Shown here: one piece after another, positions 21,872 through 30,697 of the stretch
Layout of the letters: every line of letters begins with the position of its first letter
Numbering within the stretch: position 1 is the stretch's first letter
Origin: Azophilus sp965247035
Lineage (GTDB): Bacteria; Pseudomonadota; Gammaproteobacteria; Pseudomonadales; Azotimanducaceae
DNA: 64,000 bases
Reading direction: 5' to 3'
Assembly (NCBI GenBank): GCA_965247035.1
Contig: CBDFGJ010000002.1
Span: 343,251-407,250 of the forward strand
Made by a program: the position numbers and the translations under genes
The notes under the pieces: model-generated
The model's database searches: none
Told to the model about the DNA's origin: nothing
The model's input: the letters and a program-made list of their open reading frames with translations, nothing else

Positions 21872-22303
21872 CTACAGGCTATCCACCTCAATGCCGGCAC
21901 TGCGCGCGCTGCCGGCAATGGTTCGCACCGCCGCATCTAGGTCGGCGGCGGTTAAATCCGGGTCCTTCAACTTGGCGATCTCCTCAAGCTGAGCGCGGGT
22001 GACCTTACCCACCTTGTTGGTGTTCGGCGTGCTGCTACCCTTGTCGATGTCGGCCGCTTTCCTCAGCAGCACCGCGGCCGGCGGCGTTTTGGTGATGAAG
22101 GTGTAGCTGCGGTCCGCATAGACGGTGATGACCACCGGTATGGGCATACCCTGCTCCATGCTCTGCGTTTGCGCATTGAACGCCTTGCAAAAATCCATGA
22201 TGTTGACCCCGTGCTGCCCCAATGCCGGGCCGACCGGGGGGCTGGGATTGGCTTGCCCCGCCGCCACCTGCAGCTTGACGTAGGCCATGACTTTGCGCGC
22301 CAT
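21872..22303 (-). CDS. rplK: 50S ribosomal protein L11
   Basis: 143 residues. It has the N-terminal proline-rich thiostrepton-contact segment (QANPSPPVGPALGQHGVNI) and the C-terminal rRNA-binding domain (GKVTRAQLEEIAKLKDPDL, GSARSAGIEV). Standard length. It follows nusG with a 49-bp gap in the same operon. Confidence 0.96.
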   Translation of the reverse strand: MARKVMAYVKLQVAAGQANPSPPVGPALGQHGVNIMDFCKAFNAQTQSMEQGMPIPVVITVYADRSYTFITKTPPAAVLLRKAADIDKGSSTPNTNKVGKVTRAQLEEIAKLKDPDLTAADLDAAVRTIAGSARSAGIEVDSL

Positions 22304-22352
22304 TCAATTCACTCCTTCTCAAGCGCCGGCCCGTTAAGGCCGAACCGCCCAA

Positions 22353-22880
22353 CTACCCTTTCTCGACCTGCCCGAAATTCAGTTCAACCGGCGTGGAACG
22401 CCCAAATATGGTGACCGCCACATGCAATCGGTTCTTTTCATAGTTCACCTCCTCGACAACGCCGCTGAAGTCGTTGAAGGGACCATCGATGACGCGAACC
22501 AACTCGCCCGGCTCAAAGACAATTTTCGGCGCGGCCTTGCCGCTGCCGGCTTCCACTCGGGCCAGGATCTCGGCCACCTCGCTTTCCGTCAGGGGTGCCG
22601 GATTGTCGGCGGTGCCGCCGATGAACCCCTTCACCCTCGGCGTCTTGTTGACGAGGTGCCAAGAGTCTTTGTCCAGGTCCATCTCAACCAGCACGTAGCC
22701 GGGAAAGAACTTGCGCTCGCTGCGCCGCTTTTGCCCGCCGCGCATCTCCACCACTTTCTCCGCCGGCACCAGAATCCGGCCGAAGCGATTCTGGTGGGAC
22801 GACAGTCCTATCCGCTCCTGGAGCACTCGGGCGACATTGTTTTCAAAGCCCGAATAGGCATGTACCACGTACCATTTCAT
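22353..22880 (-). CDS. nusG: Transcription termination/antitermination factor NusG
   Basis: 175 residues. The NGN domain starts MKWYVVHAYSGFENNVARVL and binds RNA polymerase; the C-terminal KOW domain reads FEPGELVRVIDGPFNDFSGV and ends with FGRSTPVELNFGQVEKG. The length is close to E. coli NusG (181). It is cotranscribed with secE, 18 bp upstream. Confidence 0.96.
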   Translation of the reverse strand: MKWYVVHAYSGFENNVARVLQERIGLSSHQNRFGRILVPAEKVVEMRGGQKRRSERKFFPGYVLVEMDLDKDSWHLVNKTPRVKGFIGGTADNPAPLTESEVAEILARVEAGSGKAAPKIVFEPGELVRVIDGPFNDFSGVVEEVNYEKNRLHVAVTIFGRSTPVELNFGQVEKG

Positions 22881-22898
22881 GGACTTGACGGCACCCTA

Positions 22899-23279
22899 CT
22901 AGCCAATGATCGAGGAAACCAGCCAGCTTAAGGCCGAATCAAGCAGCCACAGAATCAGCGCGAACACCAGCACCAGCACCAGCACGATTGCCGTGGTTTG
23001 CAGGGTTTCTTCCCGAGTGGGCCAGACGATGCGGTGCATTTCGCTGCGGGCCTCCTTCAACAACGTCCAAATGGCGGCGCCACGGGCGGTTTGCAAGGCA
23101 ACGCCAACCGCCATCGCGGCGATGACTATCAGGCCGATGACCCGCATCAAAAGCGATTCGTCCTGATAGTACCAGTTGCCGAATACGCCCGCGCCCAGCA
23201 GGGCGATGGTGATCAGCCACTTCAGCGAATCCAGCCCACCGCCAGCGGTGGTGTCATTGCTTGCACTCAGTATTTTCAT
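22899..23279 (-). CDS. secE: Preprotein translocase subunit SecE
   Basis: 126 residues with three predicted membrane helices, the long form typical of enterobacteria and other gammaproteobacteria. The conserved cytoplasmic amphipathic segment EARSEMHRIVWPTREET precedes the essential third helix (TAIVLVLVLVFALILWLLD). It lies upstream of nusG as in most bacteria. Confidence 0.95.
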   Translation of the reverse strand: MKILSASNDTTAGGGLDSLKWLITIALLGAGVFGNWYYQDESLLMRVIGLIVIAAMAVGVALQTARGAAIWTLLKEARSEMHRIVWPTREETLQTTAIVLVLVLVFALILWLLDSALSWLVSSIIG

Positions 23280-23339
23280 TTCTAGGGTTACGTTGCCGCC
23301 ATTTCATTCGCTTGCTGCCTCGGCGCGCAAGGGCGCGTT

Positions 23340-23415
<76 letters not shown>

Positions 23416-23427
23416 TGCATTGCTCCG

Positions 23428-24618
23428 TTATTTGGTGATTTTGGCGACGACGCCGGCGCCGACCGTGCGCCCGCCCTCGCGGATGGCGAAACGCTGCCCC
23501 TCCTCCATCGCGATCGGCGACATCAGGCCCACCGACATTTTCACGTTGTCGCCCGGCATCACCATCTCCACCTCCGCCGGCAACTCCACCGTGCCCGTCA
23601 CGTCCGTCGTCTCAAAAAAGAACTGCGGACGGTAACCCTTGAAAAACGGCGTGTGGCGACCCCCCTCGTCCTTCGACAGCACATACACCTCCGCCTCGAA
23701 TCCCGTGTGCGGCGTGATGCTCCCAGGCACCGCCAACACCTGCCCCCGCTCCACCTCGTCGCGCTTCGTCCCGCGCAGCAACACCCCCACGTTCTCCCCC
23801 GCACGACCCTCGTCCAGCAGCTTGCGGAACATCTCCACTCCCGTGCAGGTCGTCCTCTGCGTCTCGCCCAAGCCAACCATCTCCACCTCGTCGCCAACAC
23901 GCACCACCCCGCGCGCAATCCGCCCCGTCACCACCGTGCCTCGACCCGAAATCGAAAACACATCCTCTATCGGCATCAAAAACGGCTGGTCCACCGGTCG
24001 CTCCGGCTGCGGAATGTATGCGTCCAGCACACGCAGCAACTCCCGCACCGACCCCAAACCCAACTCCCCCTCGTCACCCTCCAACGCCTTCAGCGCGCTG
24101 CCCACCACGATCGGCGTCTCCTCCCCAGGAAACTCGTACTGGTCCAGCAACTCCCGAACCTCCATCTCCACCAACTCCAACAACTCCTCGTCGTCCACCA
24201 TGTCCGCCTTGTTCATGTACACCACAATCCGCGGCACCCCAACCTGACGCGACAGCAGAATGTGCTCCCTCGTCTGCGGCATCGGACCGTCCGCCGCCGA
24301 CACCACCAATATCGCACCGTCCATCTGCGCCGCACCCGTGATCATGTTCTTCACGTAGTCCGCATGACCCGGACAGTCCACATGCGCGTAGTGCCGCACA
24401 TCGCTCTCGTACTCCACGTGCGAAGTCGCAATCGTGATCCCTCGCTCACGCTCCTCCGGCGCATTGTCAATCTGCTCAAACTCCCGCACCTCGCCACCGT
24501 GCGCCAATGCGCAAAACTTCGTCAGCACCGCCGTCAGCGTCGTCTTGCCGTGGTCCACATGTCCAATCGTGCCCACGTTCACGTGCGGCTTCGTCCGCTC
24601 AAACCTCTCCTTCGCCAT
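23428..24618 (-). CDS. tufB: Elongation factor Tu (copy in the tRNA-tufB unit)
   Basis: 396-residue EF-Tu identical in protein sequence to tufA at 6810, and apparently in every base of the coding region. It sits downstream of the four-tRNA cluster and upstream of tRNA-Trp and secE, the usual tRNA-tufB context of gammaproteobacteria. All GTP-binding motifs are intact. The perfect identity of two copies 16.6 kb apart, with unrelated flanks, implies recent or continual gene conversion. Confidence 0.97.
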   Translation of the reverse strand: MAKERFERTKPHVNVGTIGHVDHGKTTLTAVLTKFCALAHGGEVREFEQIDNAPEERERGITIATSHVEYESDVRHYAHVDCPGHADYVKNMITGAAQMDGAILVVSAADGPMPQTREHILLSRQVGVPRIVVYMNKADMVDDEELLELVEMEVRELLDQYEFPGEETPIVVGSALKALEGDEGELGLGSVRELLRVLDAYIPQPERPVDQPFLMPIEDVFSISGRGTVVTGRIARGVVRVGDEVEMVGLGETQRTTCTGVEMFRKLLDEGRAGENVGVLLRGTKRDEVERGQVLAVPGSITPHTGFEAEVYVLSKDEGGRHTPFFKGYRPQFFFETTDVTGTVELPAEVEMVMPGDNVKMSVGLMSPIAMEEGQRFAIREGGRTVGAGVVAKITK

Positions 24619-24697
24619 ATCCCGCTCTTTGTTGTCCTGATGTTGACTAGTTGACTAAATATGTAGCGCCACGGCTTCATCGACCGCGCACCTGTAT

Positions 24698-24773
<76 letters not shown>

Positions 24774-24823
24774 ACGTGCATCTCCTTTTGCCGTTCAGCG
24801 CCTGAAGGCCCAGCTTCATCCCA

Positions 24824-24897
24824 TGGAGCGGGTAGCGGGAATCGAACCCGCGTCATCAGCTTGGAAGGCTGAGGTTCTGCCGCTGAACTATACCCGC
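24824..24897 (-). tRNA. tRNA-Gly (anticodon TCC)
   Basis: 74 nt, acceptor GCGGGTA/TACCCGC, anticodon loop CTTCCAA, encoded CCA. It corresponds in position to E. coli glyT. Confidence 0.97.
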
Positions 24898-24953
24898 CTC
24901 GATTTGTCATCCCTTACCCTGTTCACTAGGCAACACGGGGAGAAGCCGGGTCC

Positions 24954-25038
24954 TGGTGGTGGGGGAAGGATTCGAACCTTCGAAGGCTAAGCCGTCAGAT
25001 TTACAGTCTGATCCCTTTGACCGCTCGGGAACCCCACC
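24954..25038 (-). tRNA. tRNA-Tyr (anticodon GTA)
   Basis: 85 nt with the long variable arm of class II tRNAs, acceptor GGTGGGG/CCCCACC, anticodon loop CTGTAAA, encoded CCA. It corresponds in position to E. coli tyrU. Confidence 0.97.
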
Positions 25039-25189
25039 TGATTTCGGCGCAGACAGCCAGCTAATGCGCCTCCAACATGGATTCACCCGCCTCAATAATA
25101 AGAACCCGCCGCACCTTGGGCCGGCAGTCCAACGCCGCAAGCCACTAATAAAGCCCAACCCGGGGCCACGCCGCCGAACTCACCCACCC

Positions 25190-25265
25190 TGGTGCCGCCA
25201 CAAGGAATCGAACCCTGGACCTTCTCATTACAAGTGAGCTGCTCTACCTGCTGAGCTATGGCGGC
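25190..25265 (-). tRNA. tRNA-Thr (anticodon TGT)
   Basis: 76 nt, acceptor GCCGCCA/TGGCGGC, anticodon loop CTTGTAA, encoded CCA. It is the first gene of the tRNA-tufB unit, as thrU in E. coli. Confidence 0.97.
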
Positions 25266-25282
25266 GGAGAAATGGGAACGCG

Positions 25283-25312
25283 ATTCTAATAGAAAGCCTT
25301 GGGCGGGTGCAA
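25283..25312 (-). promoter_or_regulatory. Candidate promoter of the tRNA-tufB unit
   Basis: On the minus strand TTGCAC (-35) is followed after 18 bp by TAGAAT (-10). The short gap to the first tRNA is GC-rich (CGCGTTCCC), as in stringently controlled stable-RNA promoters. The assignment rests on hexamer likeness only. Confidence 0.45.
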
Positions 25313-25455
25313 CGGTCATTTGCAACAATTTCCACAAAGCATGATAATTGGCCGTTTGGCCCAACAAAGGCAATCTGGCTGGCACCATCTGTTGTAAATT
25401 CCGAGTTGCTTCGCTATCATTCCGCGCCTCTCCCATTTCGGGTTGCACAAAGACT

Positions 25456-25884
25456 ATGAAGACCGTCAGCCTGCGCCCGCAGGACGTACAGCGTGAATGG
25501 TACGTTGTGGATGCCGAGGGCAGAGCCCTCGGCCGCCTCGCCTCCGCCATAGCCCACCGGCTGCGCGGCAAGCACAAGCCGGAGTACACGCCCCATGTGG
25601 ACGCGGGGGACTACATCATCGTAGTTAATGCAGAGAAGGTGCGGGTCACCGGCAACAAGGAGGCTGATAAGGTCTATCATCGCCACAGCGGCTATCCAGG
25701 CGGCATCAAGAGCACCAGCTTGGGCAAGCTGCGGGCCACGCACCCGGAACGAATCGTTGCCACGGCGGTGAAGGGCATGTTGCCGAAAAACACCTTGGGG
25801 CGGGCGGTCTTTCGCAAGCTCAAGGTCTATGCCGGATCGACCCATCCACATGCTGCGCAGCAACCACAGCCCTTGGAAGTTTAG
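25456..25884 (+). CDS. rplM: 50S ribosomal protein L13
   Basis: 142 residues from the ATG at 25456 (KTVSLRPQDVQREWYVVDAE), equal to the E. coli length; longer in-frame extensions upstream have no homology. The motifs GRLASAIAHRLRGKHKPEYT and KGMLPKNTLGRAVFRKLKVY are typical. It is divergent from the tRNA cluster and is followed by rpsI. Confidence 0.96.
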   Translation: MKTVSLRPQDVQREWYVVDAEGRALGRLASAIAHRLRGKHKPEYTPHVDAGDYIIVVNAEKVRVTGNKEADKVYHRHSGYPGGIKSTSLGKLRATHPERIVATAVKGMLPKNTLGRAVFRKLKVYAGSTHPHAAQQPQPLEV

Positions 25885-26023
25885 GCCTCTTGATCGCGGC
25901 AAGAGGCATCGCCTCGTTAGTCTTCTTAACGGAAGCCGGCACCGTTAACCCGGTGCAAGAGAACGGCACGGCGGCAATGTCCGCTCCAAAGGCTTCAGCA
26001 CTTTGAGAATTTAGGAACAGCTC

Positions 26024-26425
26024 ATGGCGAGTGAAGTAAGTGAAGTGAACTACGGCACCGGGCGCCGCAAATCCTCTTCGGCGCGGGTGTTCGTTGCCAG
26101 CGGTCAAGGCGATATTACGGTCAATTCCCAACCGCTTGACCGCTACTTCGGGCGCGAAACAGCCCGCATGGTCGTGCGTCAGCCGCTTGAGGTGGCCGAA
26201 TTGAGCGATGCGGTGGACATCAACGTGCGCGTGCGCGGCGGCGGCAATTCCGGCCAGGCCGGGGCCATCCGGCTCGGCATCGCCAGGGCCTTGGTGCAGC
26301 GGGATGAAGCCTTGCACGAACTCATGCGCAGGGCCGGCTTCCTCACCCGGGACGCCCGTGCGGTGGAGCGCAAGAAGGTCGGCCTGCGCAAAGCACGCAA
26401 ACGCCCGCAATACTCCAAGCGCTAG
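26024..26425 (+). CDS. rpsI: 30S ribosomal protein S9
   Basis: 133 residues. It shows YGTGRRKSSSARVFV near the start, the central GGGNSGQAGAIRLGIARALV and the C-terminal tail RKARKRPQYSKR, whose last Lys-Arg contacts P-site tRNA. It is 139 bp downstream of rplM and forms the usual rplM-rpsI pair. Confidence 0.96.
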   Translation: MASEVSEVNYGTGRRKSSSARVFVASGQGDITVNSQPLDRYFGRETARMVVRQPLEVAELSDAVDINVRVRGGGNSGQAGAIRLGIARALVQRDEALHELMRRAGFLTRDARAVERKKVGLRKARKRPQYSKR

Positions 26426-26532
26426 TCGGGGGCGTCAGCGGTTGTGCTAAAATCCCCGCATCAAGATGACCTTCAGGCACGTACGATTCGTCGGGAAAAC
26501 CAAAGCTGGCAGCCAAAAGGAGCCCTTGAGCC

Positions 26533-27168
26533 TTGAGCACTGATGCGCCTTTGGGAGAAGCCGCCTTGGAGAGCGCGGCAATCAATAAAGAGCGGCGCTA
26601 CTTCCTGATCGGCGCAACTACCGTGGTCGGTGCCGTTGGCGTAGTCGGCGCCGCTATACCCTTCGTTCAATCTTGGCTGCCTTCCGCCAAGGCCCGCGCC
26701 GCCGGCGCTCCAGTCACCCTGAACATCGCCAAGTTGCGGCCCGGCGAATTGCTTGGCCCCATACCCGCATGGCGCGGTATGCCGGTATTCGTGGTCCGGC
26801 GCGGCGACGCCGCCATCAAGTCTCTTGAAGCCAGCAGCGACAACTTGGCGGACCCGAATTCAGACAACTTGGACATGCAGCCGGACTACGCCCGCAATGT
26901 CTGGCGCTCGCGAGAACCGGAAATAGGCATTTACATGGGGCTATGTACCCACCTCGGCTGCTCACCCAAGTATTACGGTCAGGTGCGGCCAGAACCCTTT
27001 GACCAGAATTGGCAAGGCGGCTTTTTCTGCCCCTGCCACGGTTCCCGCTTTGATCTGGCCGGCAGGGTGGCCAAGGCGGTTCCCGCGCCTGACAATCTGG
27101 AAGTGCCGCCGTATCGGTACATCTCCGATGCGGTGGTGATCATTGGCGAGGGCGAGGTGGCCGCCTGA
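26533..27168 (+). CDS. petA: Ubiquinol-cytochrome c reductase, Rieske iron-sulfur subunit
   Basis: 211 residues. It starts at TTG with AAAAGGAG about 9 bases upstream. A twin-arginine signal anchor (KERRYFLIGA followed by a hydrophobic stretch) places it on the periplasmic face. The 2Fe-2S ligands are in CTHLGCSP and CPCHGSRFD. It passes electrons from quinol to cytochrome c1. Its TGA overlaps the petB ATG by one base, so the operon is translationally coupled. Confidence 0.95.
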   Translation: MSTDAPLGEAALESAAINKERRYFLIGATTVVGAVGVVGAAIPFVQSWLPSAKARAAGAPVTLNIAKLRPGELLGPIPAWRGMPVFVVRRGDAAIKSLEASSDNLADPNSDNLDMQPDYARNVWRSREPEIGIYMGLCTHLGCSPKYYGQVRPEPFDQNWQGGFFCPCHGSRFDLAGRVAKAVPAPDNLEVPPYRYISDAVVIIGEGEVAA

Positions 27169-28436
27169 TGGGACAATCGCAAAACAGGGTCGCCCGCCTT
27201 TGGGGTGGCTTCGTCGGCTGGCTCGACGACCGCTTCCCGGCAACGGAGACTTGGGAGTACCACCTATCCAAGTACTACGCACCGAAGAACCATAATTTCT
27301 GGTATCTGATGGGATGGCTGGGCCTTGTGGTGTTGGTCAACCAGTTGCTGACCGGCATCTGGCTTACTATGAGTTATGTTCCCAACGGCGAAGGGGCTTT
27401 TGCCTCGGTTGAATACATCATGCGCGATGTGGAGTTCGGCTGGCTGCTGCGCTACCTGCACTCCACCGGCGCCTCCGCCTTCTTCATCATCGTCTACCTG
27501 CACATGTTCCGAGGTCTCATGTACGGGTCCTACCGCAAACCACGGGAGTTGCTTTGGCTGATCGGGATGGCCATTTACCTCGTGCTCATGGCGGAGGGCT
27601 TTTTCGGCTATTTGTTGCCTTGGGGCAACATGTCGTATTGGGGCGCTCAGGTCATCGTCTCACTGTTCGGCGCCATTCCCTACATTGGCCCAGACCTAAT
27701 GGAGTGGATACGAGGCGATTTCCTCATATCGGAAATCACCCTCAACCGATTCTTCGCCCTCCATGTGGTGGCCCTGCCGTTGGTGTTGGTGGCGCTGGTG
27801 TTCGTCCATTTCGTCGCTTTGCACCATGTGGGCTCCACCGCGCCGGACGGCGTGGACATCAAGAAGCACAAGGACGCCACCGGCAAGCCCTTGGATGGCA
27901 TTCCCTTTTGGCCTTACACGGTCACCCACGACATCCATGCCACCGTGGTTTTCCTTTTCATCTTCTGCGCCGTGGTGTTCTTCATGCCAGAGATGGGCGG
28001 CTACTTCCTGGAAAAACCCAACTTCGCAATTGCGGACTCGCTGAAGACACCAGAGCATATTGCGCCGGTCTGGTACTACACGCCCTTCTACGCCATGCTA
28101 CGCGCTGCCACCTATCCCCTGTTAGGCATTCCGGCCAAGTTCTGGGGGCTGGTGGTCATGTTCGGCGCCATCATCGTACCTGCATTCCTGCCTTGGCTTG
28201 ACCGCAGCAAAGTCGCCTCCATACGCTCCAAGGGCTTGGCCTCCAAGACCATGCTGGCTATCTTTGCGGTCAGCTTCCTGGTCCTAGGCTACCTCGGCAT
28301 CATACCGCCCTCGCCAGTGGCCACCACGTTGGCTCAGGTCTGCACCGTGCTGTATTTTTCCTACTTCGTACTGATGCCTTGGTACACCCAAGCGGAGAAA
28401 ACCACGCCGCCTCCTGAACGGGTCACCATGCGATGA
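27168..28436 (+). CDS. petB: Ubiquinol-cytochrome c reductase, cytochrome b subunit
   Basis: 422 residues, a full-length bacterial cytochrome b with about eight to nine membrane helices. Haem ligand pairs are visible in RYLHSTGASAFFIIVYLH and FALHVVALPLVLVALVFVH; the Qo-site PEWY-like loop reads IAPVWYYTPFYAMLR (the usual P-E-W-Y is replaced by P-V-W-Y). It forms the quinol-oxidising core of the bc1 complex with petA and petC. Confidence 0.95.
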   Translation: MGQSQNRVARLWGGFVGWLDDRFPATETWEYHLSKYYAPKNHNFWYLMGWLGLVVLVNQLLTGIWLTMSYVPNGEGAFASVEYIMRDVEFGWLLRYLHSTGASAFFIIVYLHMFRGLMYGSYRKPRELLWLIGMAIYLVLMAEGFFGYLLPWGNMSYWGAQVIVSLFGAIPYIGPDLMEWIRGDFLISEITLNRFFALHVVALPLVLVALVFVHFVALHHVGSTAPDGVDIKKHKDATGKPLDGIPFWPYTVTHDIHATVVFLFIFCAVVFFMPEMGGYFLEKPNFAIADSLKTPEHIAPVWYYTPFYAMLRAATYPLLGIPAKFWGLVVMFGAIIVPAFLPWLDRSKVASIRSKGLASKTMLAIFAVSFLVLGYLGIIPPSPVATTLAQVCTVLYFSYFVLMPWYTQAEKTTPPPERVTMR

Positions 28437-28475
28437 ACCGACTCGGCTCCTTGATCGTGCCGATGGGGCTGTAAG

Positions 28476-29432
28476 GTGAGCCAGGTTTGGCTTCGCCGGA
28501 TAGGCGGCTTGCGCTTTGCGGGCACTTTCACTAGGGCCCAAGGCTATGCCTCGTTTGCGAAGAGAGGTGATGCCTCATCCATAAAGAAAGCCTGTGCCTC
28601 GTCGGCGAAAAAAAACTACGTCTTGCCGGTGAAAAGAGCCCACGCCTCGTCCGTGAAGGGAGGTCGTGCCTCATACCTGAAGGGAGACAGAGCCTCGCCG
28701 TTGTTGAAGAACCTTGCCTCCTTGGTTCTGCTGCTAGCGGCTGCGCTAGCGCCCACGATCAAGGCCGCTGAAAGCGGATGGCCCATGCAGTCCATGTCGC
28801 CTGATCTTAGGGATCAAGCGTCCCTCCAACGGGGCTTCATCTTTTACGCGGAGTACTGCCTAGGCTGCCACTCGCTGCGCTTTCAACGCTACCAACGAAC
28901 TGCGGATGACTTGGGCATGTCCCACGAAGATGCTCTTGAGAAAGTCGTTTTCACCAACCAGAAGATCGGCGAATTGATGACCAACGCCATGGACTCGGAA
29001 AGCGCCAAGGCTTGGTTCGGCGCAGCGCCTCCGGATCTCACCATGGTCACTCGGGTGCGCAGCCCGGAGTGGGTCTACAACTACCTCAAAACCTTCTACG
29101 TTGATGAATCAAGGCCGTTCGGCATGAACAACAAGGTGTTCGAGAACGTCGGCATGCCCCATGCGCTAATCAACCTGCAAGGCACCCAGCGGGACAGCTG
29201 CCCGGAGGACGCGCAGGAATGCCATGAGCTGAGCTTGGACGCCGACTCCGGCTTGCTGACGCCGCAGGAATACGATCAGGCGGTTTATGACCTAGTTAAC
29301 TTCCTGCACTATGTTGCCGAACCGATTCGGCTCGAAAGACAGCGGTTGGGCGTCTATGTTCTGCTGTTCCTAGCCTTCTTCGGCGTGTTCACCTACCTGC
29401 TGAACCGGGAATTCTGGAAGGATGTCCATTGA
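28476..29432 (+). CDS. petC: Ubiquinol-cytochrome c reductase, cytochrome c1 subunit, with an unusual repetitive N-terminus
   Basis: 318 residues from the GTG at 28476. The mature part has the haem c motif CLGCHSL, axial Met region (near FGMNNKVFENVGMPHALINL) and a C-terminal anchor helix (GVYVLLFLAFFGVFTYLL). Before the signal-like helix (LASLVLLLAAALAPTIKA) lies an extra segment of about 60 residues made of seven degenerate 8-residue units of the type A-S-x-x-K-x-x-x (ASFAKRGD, ASSIKKAC, ASSAKKNY and so on; 28547-28715). Either it is a real basic extension or translation starts at a later GTG, such as one at the fourth or fifth unit. Confidence 0.9.
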   Translation: MSQVWLRRIGGLRFAGTFTRAQGYASFAKRGDASSIKKACASSAKKNYVLPVKRAHASSVKGGRASYLKGDRASPLLKNLASLVLLLAAALAPTIKAAESGWPMQSMSPDLRDQASLQRGFIFYAEYCLGCHSLRFQRYQRTADDLGMSHEDALEKVVFTNQKIGELMTNAMDSESAKAWFGAAPPDLTMVTRVRSPEWVYNYLKTFYVDESRPFGMNNKVFENVGMPHALINLQGTQRDSCPEDAQECHELSLDADSGLLTPQEYDQAVYDLVNFLHYVAEPIRLERQRLGVYVLLFLAFFGVFTYLLNREFWKDVH

Positions 29433-29475
29433 TCCAAGCATTGCCCGTCCCATTGGCCGCGCAGCGGGCTGACCA

Positions 29476-30108
29476 ATGAGCCTGACCAACAGACGAGCTC
29501 CCATGACCCTGTTCTCCTCAGAGCAGGACCACTACTCCCACCGTGTGCGCTTAGTACTGGCGGAGAAGGGCGTGGCCGTAGATGTGGTGGACGCCTCGGA
29601 GAATGACAAGCCGGAGGATCTAGCCGAGATCAATCCCTACAACAGCCTGCCCACGTTACTTGATCGTGACTTGTCTCTCTACGAAACGAACGTCATCACT
29701 GAGTATCTCGACGAGCGTTTCCCCCATCCCCCCCTGTTGTCGGTTTATCCGGTGCAGCGTGCCCGCGCCCGCCTGTGGATCCATCGAATCGACCGGGAGT
29801 GGAGCAGCAGGCTTGACCTGTTGACAGCAGGCCGGGAAAGCGAAGGCGTGCTGCTTAGAGTGAGAGCCGAGCTGCACGATAGTATCATCGCCACGGTGCC
29901 CGTATTTCGCCAACACCGTTACTTCATGAATAACGACTTCAGCTTGGTGGATTGCTGCGTCGCCGTCATCCTGTGGCGGATGAAATCGGTGGGCATCGAC
30001 CTGCGCGAAAGATCCGCCCGGCCGCTGCGCAACTACCTGCAAAAGGTGCTGGAACGGCCTTCCTTTCGCAACAGTCTGACCGAAGCCGAACTGGAGATGC
30101 AGGAATAG
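29476..30108 (+). CDS. sspA: Stringent starvation protein A
   Basis: 210 residues, glutathione-transferase fold, RNA polymerase-associated. The N-terminal thioredoxin-like domain begins near MTLFSSEQDHYSHRVRLVLA, followed by INPYNSLPTL and the helical domain with NDFSLVDCCVAVILWRM. Residues that bind glutathione in true transferases are not expected to work in SspA. It follows petABC and precedes sspB, the common betaproteobacterial/gammaproteobacterial order. Confidence 0.9.
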   Translation: MSLTNRRAPMTLFSSEQDHYSHRVRLVLAEKGVAVDVVDASENDKPEDLAEINPYNSLPTLLDRDLSLYETNVITEYLDERFPHPPLLSVYPVQRARARLWIHRIDREWSSRLDLLTAGRESEGVLLRVRAELHDSIIATVPVFRQHRYFMNNDFSLVDCCVAVILWRMKSVGIDLRERSARPLRNYLQKVLERPSFRNSLTEAELEMQE

Positions 30109-30521
30109 CCCTTAGCAAGCAGCCGTATCTCCTGCGGGCCTTTTACGATTGGATCCTGGACAGCGGCCTGACCCCCTACCTATTGCTCGACGCCAACTCC
30201 AGCGAGGTGACCGTTCCCCGCCAACACGTGGTCGATGGGCGCATCCTGCTCAACATTTCACCCCAAGCCGTGCGCAACCTCACCTTCGACAACGACAACC
30301 TAGGCTTTGACGGGCGCTTCTCCGGCACCGCCTTTTACGTTCAGGCTCCGATTCAGGCAGTGCTTGGGATCTACGCCAAGGAAACCGGTGAAGGCATGAG
30401 GTTCGCGGGTAGAAAGCTTGCGGAGCAACAATCCACCGAGCAAGAGGAGTCAACCGCCAAGCAGCCAGACGCCAAGACCCGGCCAAGGCCAAGCCGATCT
30501 GGATTGAAGCTGGTCACCTAA
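30105..30521 (+). CDS. sspB: ClpXP adaptor SspB (non-canonical start)
   Basis: The frame clearly encodes SspB: KQPYLLRAFYDWILDSGL, DGRILLNISPQAVRNL, DGRFSGTAFYVQAPIQAVLG, an acidic/hydrophilic linker and the ClpX-binding tail SGLKLVT. It delivers ssrA-tagged proteins to ClpXP. No ATG, GTG or TTG lies in frame between the sspA coding end and the first homologous residue. The best candidate is ATA at 30105, overlapping the sspA TAG and 9 bases after CTGGAG. A sequencing error or an uncommon start codon are both possible. Confidence 0.8.
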   Translation: MALSKQPYLLRAFYDWILDSGLTPYLLLDANSSEVTVPRQHVVDGRILLNISPQAVRNLTFDNDNLGFDGRFSGTAFYVQAPIQAVLGIYAKETGEGMRFAGRKLAEQQSTEQEESTAKQPDAKTRPRPSRSGLKLVT

Positions 30522-30637
30522 CGCCCCCACGCGATTCACGGAGCCCGTCCAAAAATCGCTGGTTGAAGACGCCAATCCATCCGCACTGTAAGTGACCAGA
30601 TGAGAAGGGACCGAGCGAAGGAAATCGCCGACTCCCT

Positions 30638-30697
30638 AAGGAAACCCTGATTAATTCCAGTAAATCTCACTAATTGGAATTAATCAGAGTTTCCCTT
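30638..30697. repeat. Perfect-arm hairpin, probable insertion-element end pair
   Basis: The left arm GGAAACCCTGATTAATTCCA and right arm TGGAATTAATCAGAGTTTCC are inverted repeats (22 bp arms, one mismatch) around a loop of about 15 bp. It supplies the stop codon that truncates the methyltransferase fragment next to it. It resembles two back-to-back transposon ends. Confidence 0.6.

Noticed and set aside
25092..25589. Minus-strand frame across the tRNA-Thr and rplM start
   Set aside because: It runs through a tRNA gene and the divergent promoter region.
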